From NCBI RefSeq assembly GCF_026393345.1, contig NZ_JAPLAI010000028.1:1-38575 (forward strand): a stretch of 38,575 nt of DNA, written 5' to 3'. The notes beneath the pieces are model-generated. The model did not search any database, was not told the DNA's origin, and was given only the letters and a program-made list of their open reading frames with translations. Of the stretch, positions 26,098 through 32,595 are shown in pieces. The stretch's first letter is position 1. Each line of letters begins with the position of its first letter. This DNA is from Microbacterium sp. Its GTDB lineage: Bacteria; Actinomycetota; Actinomycetes; Actinomycetales; Microbacteriaceae. Made by a program: the position numbers and the translations under genes.

Positions 26098-27558
26098 ATG
26101 TGCGGCATCGTCGGAATGGTCGGGCAGGGCCTGGTCAACCAGGACATCTATGACTCGCTGCTGCTGCTGCAGCACCGCGGGCAGGACTCCACCGGGATTG
26201 CGACGGCGGAACGCAGTGGCGTCTTCCACCTCGCAAAGGCGAAGGGACAGGTGCGGGAGGCGTTCCGGACCCGCGACATGCGCTCGCTCCTCGGCGAGAT
26301 CGGCCTCGGCCACGTGCGCTACGCGACGAAGGGCACGGCGTCGAACGAGGAGGAGGCGCAGCCGTTCTATGTGAACGCGCCGTACGGCATCGTCCTCGTC
26401 CACAACGGCAACCTCACCAACACCCGGGAACTGACCGACGAGCTGTTCCACACGGATCGGCGGCATCTGAACACGAGTTCCGACACCGAGTTGCTGGTCA
26501 ACGTCCTCGCGAACGAGCTGCAGCACGTCATCTCGGGACCGGAGCTGGACTCCGACCAGGTCTTCCAGGCGGTCACCCGGGTGCACGAGCGCGCTGAGGG
26601 GTCGTACGCCGCGATCGCGCTGATCGCCGGATACGGTCTGCTCGCGTTCCGCGACCCCTTCGGCATCCGTCCGCTGATCCTCGGGACCCGCCCGGCCCAG
26701 AACGGCCGGTACGAATGGATCGTCGCCTCCGAGTCGCTCGTGCTGGAGAACTCCGGCTTCGAGGTCGTCCGCGAGGTCATGCCGGGTGAGGCGGTGTACA
26801 TCGACCTCGAAGGCACGCTCCACACCCGCCAGTGCGCGGCCGACCCCAAGCTCGTGCCCTGCTCCTTCGAGTACGTCTACCTGGCGCGTCCCGACTCGAT
26901 CATGAACGGCATCTCGGTGTACGAGGCGCGGCTGCGGATGGGCGAGCGGCTCGCCGACACCATCGCCAAGCACACGCCGCGTGAGGCGATCGACGTGGTC
27001 ATGCCGATCCCGGACTCGGCACGCCCCGCCGCCATGCAGGTGGCGCGCAAGCTCGGCATCGAGTACCGCGAAGGCTTCTACAAGAACCGGTACGTCGGGC
27101 GCACCTTCATCATGCCGGGGCAGGCGGTGCGCAAGAAGAGCGTGCGTCAGAAGCTCAATGCCATGTCGAGCGAGTTCAAGGGCAAGAACGTGCTGCTGAT
27201 CGACGACTCAGTGGTGCGCGGCACCACGAGCAAGGAGATCATCCAGATGGCCCGGGATGCGGGGGCGAAGACGGTCACGTTCGCCTCGGCGGCGCCGCCG
27301 GTGCGGTACCCGCACGTCTACGGCATCAACATGCCCTCGCGCCACGAGCTCGTCGCGCACGGCCGGACGATCCCCGAGATCGCCACCGAACTCGGCGCGG
27401 ACTACATGGTGTACCAGGAGGTCGAGGACCTCAAAGCGGCGATCCTGGAGGGCTCCGACGTCGACGACCTCGACATGAGCTGCTTCGACGGTCGTTACAT
27501 CACCGGCACCGTGACCGACGAGTACCTCGCCTGGGTCGAGGGCAGCCAGGTCTCCTGA
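26098..27558 (+). CDS. purF: Amidophosphoribosyltransferase PurF
   Basis: Committed first step of purine biosynthesis: glutamine plus PRPP to phosphoribosylamine. 486 residues. The N-terminal Ntn-hydrolase domain begins MCGIVGMVG, so Cys2 becomes the nucleophile directly after Met removal without a propeptide. It includes LQHRGQDSTGIAT, GHVRYATKG and VHNGNLTN. The phosphoribosyltransferase domain carries the PRPP loop VLLIDDSVVRGTTSKEI (near 365). Cysteines in QCAADPKLVPC and DMSCFDG recall the Fe-S/regulatory positions of Bacillus-type enzymes. It ends the purM-purF operon, and a strong hairpin follows. Confidence 0.96.
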   Translation: MCGIVGMVGQGLVNQDIYDSLLLLQHRGQDSTGIATAERSGVFHLAKAKGQVREAFRTRDMRSLLGEIGLGHVRYATKGTASNEEEAQPFYVNAPYGIVLVHNGNLTNTRELTDELFHTDRRHLNTSSDTELLVNVLANELQHVISGPELDSDQVFQAVTRVHERAEGSYAAIALIAGYGLLAFRDPFGIRPLILGTRPAQNGRYEWIVASESLVLENSGFEVVREVMPGEAVYIDLEGTLHTRQCAADPKLVPCSFEYVYLARPDSIMNGISVYEARLRMGERLADTIAKHTPREAIDVVMPIPDSARPAAMQVARKLGIEYREGFYKNRYVGRTFIMPGQAVRKKSVRQKLNAMSSEFKGKNVLLIDDSVVRGTTSKEIIQMARDAGAKTVTFASAAPPVRYPHVYGINMPSRHELVAHGRTIPEIATELGADYMVYQEVEDLKAAILEGSDVDDLDMSCFDGRYITGTVTDEYLAWVEGSQVS

Positions 27559-27568
27559 GCGCACAAAA

Positions 27569-27601
27569 GGATGCTGCGGCGCTTTCGCGCTCGCAGCATC
27601 C
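27569..27601. terminator. Bidirectional terminator between purF and the DUF3073 gene
   Basis: GGATGCTGCG (27569-27578) pairs perfectly with CGCAGCATCC (27592-27601), with a GC-rich 13-base loop. It begins 11 bases after the purF stop. On the minus strand it is followed by TTTT, so it also serves as an intrinsic terminator for the convergent DUF3073 gene. Confidence 0.85.
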
Positions 27602-27612
27602 CATCGTGCAGG

Positions 27613-27801
27613 TCAGGCCCGCTCGAGCTTTTCTTCGTCTTCGTCCTCGTCGGCGTACTCATCCGCCCACTTGTCGACGTACTCGTCGGAACTCGGGTGA
27701 GTGAGCTCGCGCTCCAGCGCCGCATAGTTCACGGTCGGGCTGAACGACTTGAGTTCGCGGGCGATCTTGGTGTGCTTCGCCTTTTGACGGCCACGCCCCA
27801 T
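27613..27801 (-). CDS. DUF3073 family small protein
   Basis: A 62-residue protein with a basic N-terminal half (MGRGRQKAKHTKIARELK) and a strongly acidic C-terminal half rich in Asp and Glu. This is the usual build of DUF3073, a family confined to actinobacteria and of unknown function. The ATG at 27801 has a GAGGGGG site; the longer upstream frame is not supported. Convergent with purF and followed by the shared terminator. Confidence 0.9.
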   Translation of the reverse strand: MGRGRQKAKHTKIARELKSFSPTVNYAALERELTHPSSDEYVDKWADEYADEDEDEEKLERA

Positions 27802-27942
27802 GCGAGACCCCCTCATGATCTGATGACACGGGCATCGCATGCGCCCGTCGCATTCACGAACCGGTCTTTTCGACCGGGCAAGAGTAGCATTCAGGATATC
27901 ACGGCGCCTGCCTCCTCAGCCGCGGTGCCCGGGGAGGAACAC

Positions 27943-28446
27943 ATGGACGCACACGCCGACTGGACCGGAGCCGTGATCGTCGGGCTCGTCCCCGATCTGC
28001 CTCCCCGCGTACTGGACGAGGCCGCACGGTACGCGGACCTTTTCCAGGCGCCGCTCGTCGTCGCCTATGTCGATGTCACCCGGTTCGTCACGTACGAGGA
28101 TCCGGACGGGACGCCCCACTCCGCGCCCATCGACATGAACATCGCCAGCGGTGAGGCGGCAGCTGAAGAGGTACGTGCCACGGCAGCTGCGCGGTTCGAA
28201 GGCCGCGACCTGCGGTGGACGGTGCGTTCGCTGGTGGGGGATCCCGCGATGGCGCTCAAAGGCCTCGCCGACGAGCTCGACGCTCCGCTGATCGTGGTGG
28301 GCACCCGTCGTCGTGGGTTCGGGGAGTCCATCCGCGAGTTCTTCACCGGCTCGGTGGCGGCGCGGCTCGCCCACCGCCAGCACCGGCCGGTGCTCGTCGT
28401 CCCGCTGCAGGAGCCGGTGATCGACGACGCCCCCTGGACCGAGTAG
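27943..28446 (+). CDS. Universal stress protein (UspA family)
   Basis: A 167-residue single Usp domain: hydrophobic first strand AVIVGLVPDL, the central APLVVAYVDV, and the nucleotide-binding signature IVVGTRRRGFGE...GSVAARLAHRQHRPVLVVP (G-2x-G-9x-G-S pattern) at 120-155, which predicts ATP binding. The ATG at 27943 follows GGGGAGG by 6-7 bases. Its stop lies directly against the stop of the PadR gene on the other strand (28446/28447). The stress signal cannot be inferred. Confidence 0.9.
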   Translation: MDAHADWTGAVIVGLVPDLPPRVLDEAARYADLFQAPLVVAYVDVTRFVTYEDPDGTPHSAPIDMNIASGEAAAEEVRATAAARFEGRDLRWTVRSLVGDPAMALKGLADELDAPLIVVGTRRRGFGESIREFFTGSVAARLAHRQHRPVLVVPLQEPVIDDAPWTE

Positions 28447-29058
28447 TTACTTCTCGCCGAGCGCGCGCCGTACCTCGCGGGCGGCGGCATCCAGCGCGTG
28501 GGTGAGCGTGTCGACGACGGTCGCCGTCACTTCCCCGCCGCGGGCGGCGTGGCTTCGGAGGTCTGTGCGGATGCGGGCGCGGAACTCCGTGAGCGCCACG
28601 TCGGCACGGTGCAGCTCCTCGCGACTGCGGGTCCGCAGATCCGGGGAGGGGTCGGGCTCCGGTGCCGAGTTGCGCTCGGAGGCCGCGGCGGCGGCGAGAT
28701 CCGCGCGCAGGCTCTTCATGGCGGCACGGACGTTGCCCCGTACCTCGTCCGCGATCAGCCGGACGGAGTCCGCGAGATCTGCCTCGATACTCTCGAAGTC
28801 GCCGGTCCGTGCAGCCACTTCGGCTCGCCCGGCCTCGGTGATCTCGTACACGGTCTTCCGTCCGTCGATGCGCTTGGTGACGAGGCCTTCCTCTTCCAGC
28901 TTGGCCAGCCGCGGGTAGATCGTGCCGGCGCTGGGCGTGTAGGTGCCACCGGTGCGCTCGGCGAGGGCCTGGATGAGGTCGTAGCCATGGCGCGGCTCCT
29001 CATTGAGGAGATTCAGCAGGTACAGGCGCAGATCGCCGTGCGAGAAAACGGGAGTCAC
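28447..29058 (-). CDS. PadR-family regulator (envelope/DUF4097 operon)
   Basis: A 203-residue PadR protein: winged helix (residues 10-80) with LYLLNLLNEEPRHGYDLIQA, the family motif TPSAGTIYPRLAKLEEEGLV, and a long helical C-terminal region (85-200). It starts with GTG, and its first bases overlap the stop of the DUF4097 gene as GTGA, so the pair is translationally coupled. The two palindromes ahead of the operon are the expected operators. This is a different subtype from the PadR at 11276, with a longer C-terminal half. Confidence 0.9.
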   Translation of the reverse strand: MTPVFSHGDLRLYLLNLLNEEPRHGYDLIQALAERTGGTYTPSAGTIYPRLAKLEEEGLVTKRIDGRKTVYEITEAGRAEVAARTGDFESIEADLADSVRLIADEVRGNVRAAMKSLRADLAAAAASERNSAPEPDPSPDLRTRSREELHRADVALTEFRARIRTDLRSHAARGGEVTATVVDTLTHALDAAAREVRRALGEK

Positions 29059-29888
29059 TGTCCCGCTGCTTCCGCTGTGCGACGGACCACGGTGATCGCG
29101 CCCGACACCGAGTTCGCCCGGACGTCGACGAACGCGCCGCTGGGTTCACCGGTGGTCTGGGTGACGTTGGTCGTCGGCCCGGTGCCCTTCCCCGAGTGGA
29201 CGACGCCGTCGATCTGCACGCGTCCGCTCACGCTGCGTATCACGTAGTTCGCCGGGTAGGCGGTATCGAGGCGGATCGTGGTGTCGCCGGACACCGTGTT
29301 CAGTCCGATGCGGTGAACGGGTCCGCGGGCATCGATGAGCGCCGCACCGGAAACGGTGTCGACGCTGACGGTGGTGAGCTCACCCGTGGCCGCGATGTCG
29401 CCGGAGACACTGTTGGCGCTGAGTGCGCCGATGACCTCGCGCGCCTGGACGTCGCCGGAGACCGAGTTGGCCGTGAGATCGCCGACGAGTCCGTCGACGA
29501 TGAGGTCGCCGGAGACGGTGTTGAGTTTCGCATCGGCGGCGAGGTCGGTCACCAGCGCGCTCGCGCTCACGACGCCCAGAGTCAGGGCGGTGGCGCGCGG
29601 GACCGCGACACTGATCTCCGCCTTCGGGCCGCCGGAGCCGAAGTGGCGGAACACTTCGAGGAAGTTGTCCCAACGCAGCTGCGGGTGGTCGATCTCGACG
29701 CGACCGTCGGCGGCCTCCACGCGGAGGTCCTTGCCGGAGACGGCGTGCACCTCGATGCGCACCCCCGGCTCATCGCGCCCCACGATGTCGATCTGTCCGC
29801 GGACCAGCCCGACCTTCAGGGCCGTGATGTCCTCCAGATCGATCACCCGGGTCTGACCGGGCTGGATCAGCCACTTCTCCGGTGTCAT
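29055..29888 (-). CDS. DUF4097 beta-helix/adhesin-type protein
   Basis: A 277-residue protein dominated by repeating beta-strand units with the consensus TVSGD or SVSGD (at least seven copies between about 130 and 270), typical of DUF4097/DUF4098 putative adhesin proteins that fold as a beta-helix. It has no signal peptide or membrane helix in this frame, so it is probably cytosolic or peripherally attached. The start at 29888 has GAGGAGG 6 bases upstream; the longer frame would cross the operators and is rejected. First gene of the DUF4097-PadR operon. Relatives are often linked to envelope-stress circuits, which is an inference here. Confidence 0.85.
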   Translation of the reverse strand: MTPEKWLIQPGQTRVIDLEDITALKVGLVRGQIDIVGRDEPGVRIEVHAVSGKDLRVEAADGRVEIDHPQLRWDNFLEVFRHFGSGGPKAEISVAVPRATALTLGVVSASALVTDLAADAKLNTVSGDLIVDGLVGDLTANSVSGDVQAREVIGALSANSVSGDIAATGELTTVSVDTVSGAALIDARGPVHRIGLNTVSGDTTIRLDTAYPANYVIRSVSGRVQIDGVVHSGKGTGPTTNVTQTTGEPSGAFVDVRANSVSGAITVVRRTAEAAGQ

Positions 29889-29904
29889 GTCGTCCTCCTC
29901 TGTA

Positions 29905-29920
29905 ACGCGATACATCGCGT
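29905..29920. promoter_or_regulatory. PadR-type operator A
   Basis: ACGCGATACATCGCGT: 7-base perfect inverted arms around AC. It begins 16 bases upstream of the DUF4097 start. Confidence 0.75.
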
Positions 29921-29931
29921 ATAAGGACGGT

Positions 29932-29949
29932 AACACGATATATCGCGTT
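29932..29949. promoter_or_regulatory. PadR-type operator B
   Basis: AACACGATATATCGCGTT is an 18-base palindrome with one mismatched pair. Its centre is 28 bases from that of operator A, and the two share the half-site ATCGCGT. A pair of related palindromes in front of a PadR operon fits autorepression. Confidence 0.75.
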
Positions 29950-29970
29950 CGGAAAGAGGGCGAACGTGAC

Positions 29971-30013
29971 ACGATGGATGCCGGGGCCCCGAAGGGCACC
30001 CGGCATCCATCGT
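29971..30013 (-). terminator. Strong hairpin after the 54-residue membrane protein gene
   Basis: ACGATGGATGCCGGG (29971-29985) and CCCGGCATCCATCGT (29999-30013) form a perfect 15-bp stem with a 13-base loop. On the minus strand it begins about 11 bases beyond the stop at 30025. There is no T-run. It separates this gene from the DUF4097 operon's promoter. Confidence 0.8.
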
Positions 30014-30024
30014 ATGGGGCTGTG

Positions 30025-30189
30025 TCAGGCTCGCCGGTTCCCGGAGATGACCCGGAACAAGAACGCGATGAGCGCAATCACGCCGACGATGATCGCGACC
30101 CAGAGCAGCCAGTTCAGCGCGGAGCTCAGTCCGCCGACGATGGCCAGCACGATCGCGATGACGATGATGATGATAAGTGCGATGTTCAT
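30025..30189 (-). CDS. Small membrane protein, 54 residues
   Basis: Two hydrophobic helices (about 3-20 and 24-44) and a short basic tail (RVISGNRRA). The ATG at 30189 follows GGGGG at about 7 bases. Similar short proteins are common in actinobacteria and often annotated as hypothetical; no function is known to me. The strong terminator behind it supports a real transcript. It is divergent from the Rho_N-type gene, with 256 bases between. Confidence 0.75.
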   Translation of the reverse strand: MNIALIIIIVIAIVLAIVGGLSSALNWLLWVAIIVGVIALIAFLFRVISGNRRA

Positions 30190-30445
30190 GGGTATTCCCC
30201 TTCTGTATGCCGGGTGCCCCGCGGATTTCACGGTGACCTCCGGACGCTTCACGGCATACGTTCAGGTTCCCATCGCCGGGCTTTTGCAGGCCGAGGGGTT
30301 GACGGGCTTCCCGACCCGGTGGTAGCCGTGCGAGATGCCGATTACCGGCGGTTGCGCCCGGTGTCAAGCTTGCCGATCACGGGGTCGGGGGCGCCTACTG
30401 TCTCGGTGATGGCGCTCTCGGTGCGCCCGCGGAAGGGGGAGGACC

Positions 30446-30715
30446 ATGCCCGGTGGACGTGGGTCGAACAGCCTGAAGGATCCGGAGCTCTATGAAAAGC
30501 TCCGCGACGACGGCGCGTCGAAGCAAAAGGCGGCGCGGGTCTCGAACGCTGCAGCACGGGACGGCCGCAAAGCCGTGGGCCGACGCGGGGGTGAGAGCGG
30601 GGACTACGAGGACTGGACTGTGCCGGACCTGCGCAAGCGCGCGAAGGAGATCGGCCTCACCGGTTACTCGCGGCTCCGCAAGGCAGAGCTCATCTCGCGC
30701 CTGCGCTCCCACTGA
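30446..30715 (+). CDS. Small DNA/RNA-binding protein with Rho N-terminal-type (SAP-like) domain
   Basis: An 89-residue basic protein. The first half (NSLKDPELYEKLRDDGASKQ, AARVSNAAARDG) is the short family found in many plant- and soil-associated bacteria as DUF7218. The second half (WTVPDLRKRAKEIGL and YSRLRKAELISRLR) is a Rho_N/SAP helix-extended loop-helix module that binds nucleic acids. The ATG has GGGGGAGG upstream. The stop is two bases before the topoisomerase IB gene, so the two are probably co-transcribed. The 256 bases before it hold no gene and no clear promoter. Confidence 0.8.
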   Translation: MPGGRGSNSLKDPELYEKLRDDGASKQKAARVSNAAARDGRKAVGRRGGESGDYEDWTVPDLRKRAKEIGLTGYSRLRKAELISRLRSH

Positions 30716-30717
30716 GG

Positions 30718-31680
30718 ATGGCGCGTCTTCGCCGCGTCTCCCCCGGAGACGCCCCCGGCATCACCCGACGTCGCGCCGGCGACGGCTTTCGCTACCGCAC
30801 GACTGATGGCGGGGCCGTGCGCACGAGCGACATCGACCGCATCCGCGCCCTCGTCATCCCGCCGGCCTGGGAGGACGTCTGGATCTGTGCCGACCCACGA
30901 GGGCACATCCAAGCCGTGGGGACGGATGCGGCCGGCCGGCGACAGTATCTCTACCACCCCGACTGGAGCGCGCCGCGGGACCGGGGCAAGTACGCCCGCG
31001 CGCTGGCGCTCGCCGCAGCGCTACCCAAGGCTCGGGCGCGGGTGACCGGAGCGCTCCGCCGCGAGGAGGACTCGCGGGAGCGCACGCTGGCGGCGGCATT
31101 CCGGCTGCTCGACTCCGGCGCCCTGCGCATCGGCTCCCGCCGTTACGTCGCCCGGGGCGGCGGCCGCGGACTCACGACGCTGCAGCGCCAGGACGCACGC
31201 ATCGACGGCAGCGTTGTCACGCTCGACTTCCCCGCCAAGAGCGGCGTGCAGGCGCACATCGAGATCGACGATGAGGACCTCGCCCGGGTGCTTGCGCCGA
31301 TGATCGGCGGGCGCCCGAGATCGCCGCTGCTGAGCTATCCGCGAGGGCGAGGACGGCTCGCGCTCAGCGCCGCGGACGTCAACGCCTACGTGCGCGCGCT
31401 CACCGGGGGTTCCTTCACGGCGAAGGACTTCCGCACCCTCCGTGGCACGATCGCGGCGGCGGCCTCGCTCGCGGAGAGCGGCCGGCCGGCGACGAAGACC
31501 GACCGGAAGGCGGCGGAGCGCGCGGCGGTGCGGGCGTGCGCTGCGGTGCTCGGAAACACGCCCGCCGTCGCACGCTCGAGCTACATCGACCCCCGCATCT
31601 GGCGCGCGTATGCCCGCGGCCGCGTGATGGATACGACGGTGAGCCCCGAATCGGCGTTACGGAACCTGCTCACCGCGTGA
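30718..31680 (+). CDS. DNA topoisomerase IB (poxvirus type)
   Basis: A 320-residue type IB topoisomerase that nicks one strand through a 3'-phosphotyrosine link. The N-terminal domain contains RIRALVIPPAWEDVWICADP. The catalytic domain holds LLDSGALRIGSRRY, the general-acid Lys region (VTLDFPAKSGV), KDFRTLRGT with the second Arg (family usually KDFRTWxGT), and the nucleophile Tyr in LGNTPAVARSSYIDPRIW near 297-302. The length is near the family norm of about 330. It follows the Rho_N-type gene by two bases. The role is probably in relaxing supercoils under stress; this is inferred. Confidence 0.9.
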   Translation: MARLRRVSPGDAPGITRRRAGDGFRYRTTDGGAVRTSDIDRIRALVIPPAWEDVWICADPRGHIQAVGTDAAGRRQYLYHPDWSAPRDRGKYARALALAAALPKARARVTGALRREEDSRERTLAAAFRLLDSGALRIGSRRYVARGGGRGLTTLQRQDARIDGSVVTLDFPAKSGVQAHIEIDDEDLARVLAPMIGGRPRSPLLSYPRGRGRLALSAADVNAYVRALTGGSFTAKDFRTLRGTIAAAASLAESGRPATKTDRKAAERAAVRACAAVLGNTPAVARSSYIDPRIWRAYARGRVMDTTVSPESALRNLLTA

Positions 31681-31700
31681 CCACGCGATAGCGTGGGGCG

Positions 31701-32105
31701 GTGGCATCCGGTCCGGCGTTCTCGTGGTCCCACCTCGGGCTCGTTGTCGCCGGCGGAGCCCTGGGGACGGCCGCGCGCGCGGCGCTGCTGCTCCTCGACG
31801 TCCCGGGACCGACCGGTCTCGTGGTCGCCCTGATCAACATCGCCGGCGCGTTCCTCCTCGGCATCGTGACCGGTGCGATCATCCGCCGCGCCGACACGCC
31901 TCGGGCGCGTGCCGTGCGCCAGTTCCTCGGCACCGGCGTGCTCGGCGGCTTCACCACCTACAGCACGTTCGCCGTGGACGCGGTCACCGGCACGGCACTG
32001 TGGCTGACGCTCGGCACCGCCGTGGTCGGCGTTCTCGCGGCCTGGCTGGGGCTGGCGCTGACGAGTCGGTCCGCCACGGCGGGCCGTGCGGGGACTCTCT
32101 CATGA
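31701..32105 (+). CDS. crcB: Fluoride channel Fluc/CrcB, first subunit
   Basis: A 134-residue channel with four transmembrane helices that would export fluoride. It has the Fluc-type ALINIAGAFLLGI with its pore Asn, and the motif GVLGGFTTYSTF, in which the first of the two Phe-box positions is Tyr and the second Phe is retained. GTG start at 31701; the stop overlaps the next Fluc gene as ATGA (32102-32105). Tandem pairs of this kind form antiparallel heterodimers in Gram-positive bacteria. No fluoride riboswitch was recognised in the 20 bases after topoisomerase IB, so the pair may share that operon. Confidence 0.93.
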   Translation: MASGPAFSWSHLGLVVAGGALGTAARAALLLLDVPGPTGLVVALINIAGAFLLGIVTGAIIRRADTPRARAVRQFLGTGVLGGFTTYSTFAVDAVTGTALWLTLGTAVVGVLAAWLGLALTSRSATAGRAGTLS

Positions 32106-32467
32106 CGGTCGCACTGTTCCTGCTCACCGCCGTCGCCGGCGGTGTGGGTGCGGGGGCTCGCTACACGGCGGATCTCGGCCTCACCCGGTGGCTGGGCGCG
32201 CGCTTCCCCTGGGGAACCCTCATCGTCAACGTCACCGGATCCTTCGCCCTGGGCCTCGTGGCCGGGGCGACCGCGGATGCCGCCGTCCTGTCCGTCGTGG
32301 GGGTGGGCCTTCTCGGCGGCTACACCACCTTCAGCTCGGTCGCGACGTCCGCGGCGATGTTCGCACGGGAACGGCGCACCGTGGCCGCCGTCACGAACAC
32401 GGTCGGGACCCTCGTTCTCACCGCGGCCGCCGCCGGGCTCGGGCTGTGGACCGGACAGGGCATCTGA
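32102..32467 (+). CDS. crcB: Fluoride channel Fluc/CrcB, second subunit
   Basis: A 121-residue partner with four helices, LIVNVTGSFALGLV (pore Asn) and LLGGYTTFSSVATS. Here the first Phe-box residue is present, but the second is Val, complementary to the first subunit. The start at 32102 is set by the four-base overlap. Together the two proteins should assemble a two-pore channel in opposite orientations. Confidence 0.93.
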   Translation: MTVALFLLTAVAGGVGAGARYTADLGLTRWLGARFPWGTLIVNVTGSFALGLVAGATADAAVLSVVGVGLLGGYTTFSSVATSAAMFARERRTVAAVTNTVGTLVLTAAAAGLGLWTGQGI

Positions 32468-32517
32468 GCACCTGCCGTGAGCGCCCGTGGCCACCGGCCC
32501 GCGCCCGAGGCCGCATG

Positions 32518-32545
32518 GGATACTGACCCCGATACGCCTGTATCC
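32518..32545 (+). promoter_or_regulatory. Possible operator upstream of the RND transporter
   Basis: GGATAC (32518-32523) and GTATCC (32540-32545) are inverted arms 16 bases apart, and a nested GATAC-gcct-GTATC (32531-32544) is also palindromic. It lies 50 bases before the GTG start. No regulator gene is adjacent, so the protein that binds it is unknown. Confidence 0.4.
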
Positions 32546-32595
32546 GCTCTCCCGTCGGCCGCCCTCTTGGTTCGACCCCCTCACGAAGGCAATCC

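Noticed and set aside
30190..30445. A promoter for the Rho_N-type gene (TTGACG near 30298)
   Set aside because: No convincing -10 at the right distance; the gap holds nothing else I can support.
31681..31700. Fluoride riboswitch ahead of the Fluc pair
   Set aside because: Only 20 bases separate the stop of topoisomerase IB from the Fluc start, too short for the riboswitch.
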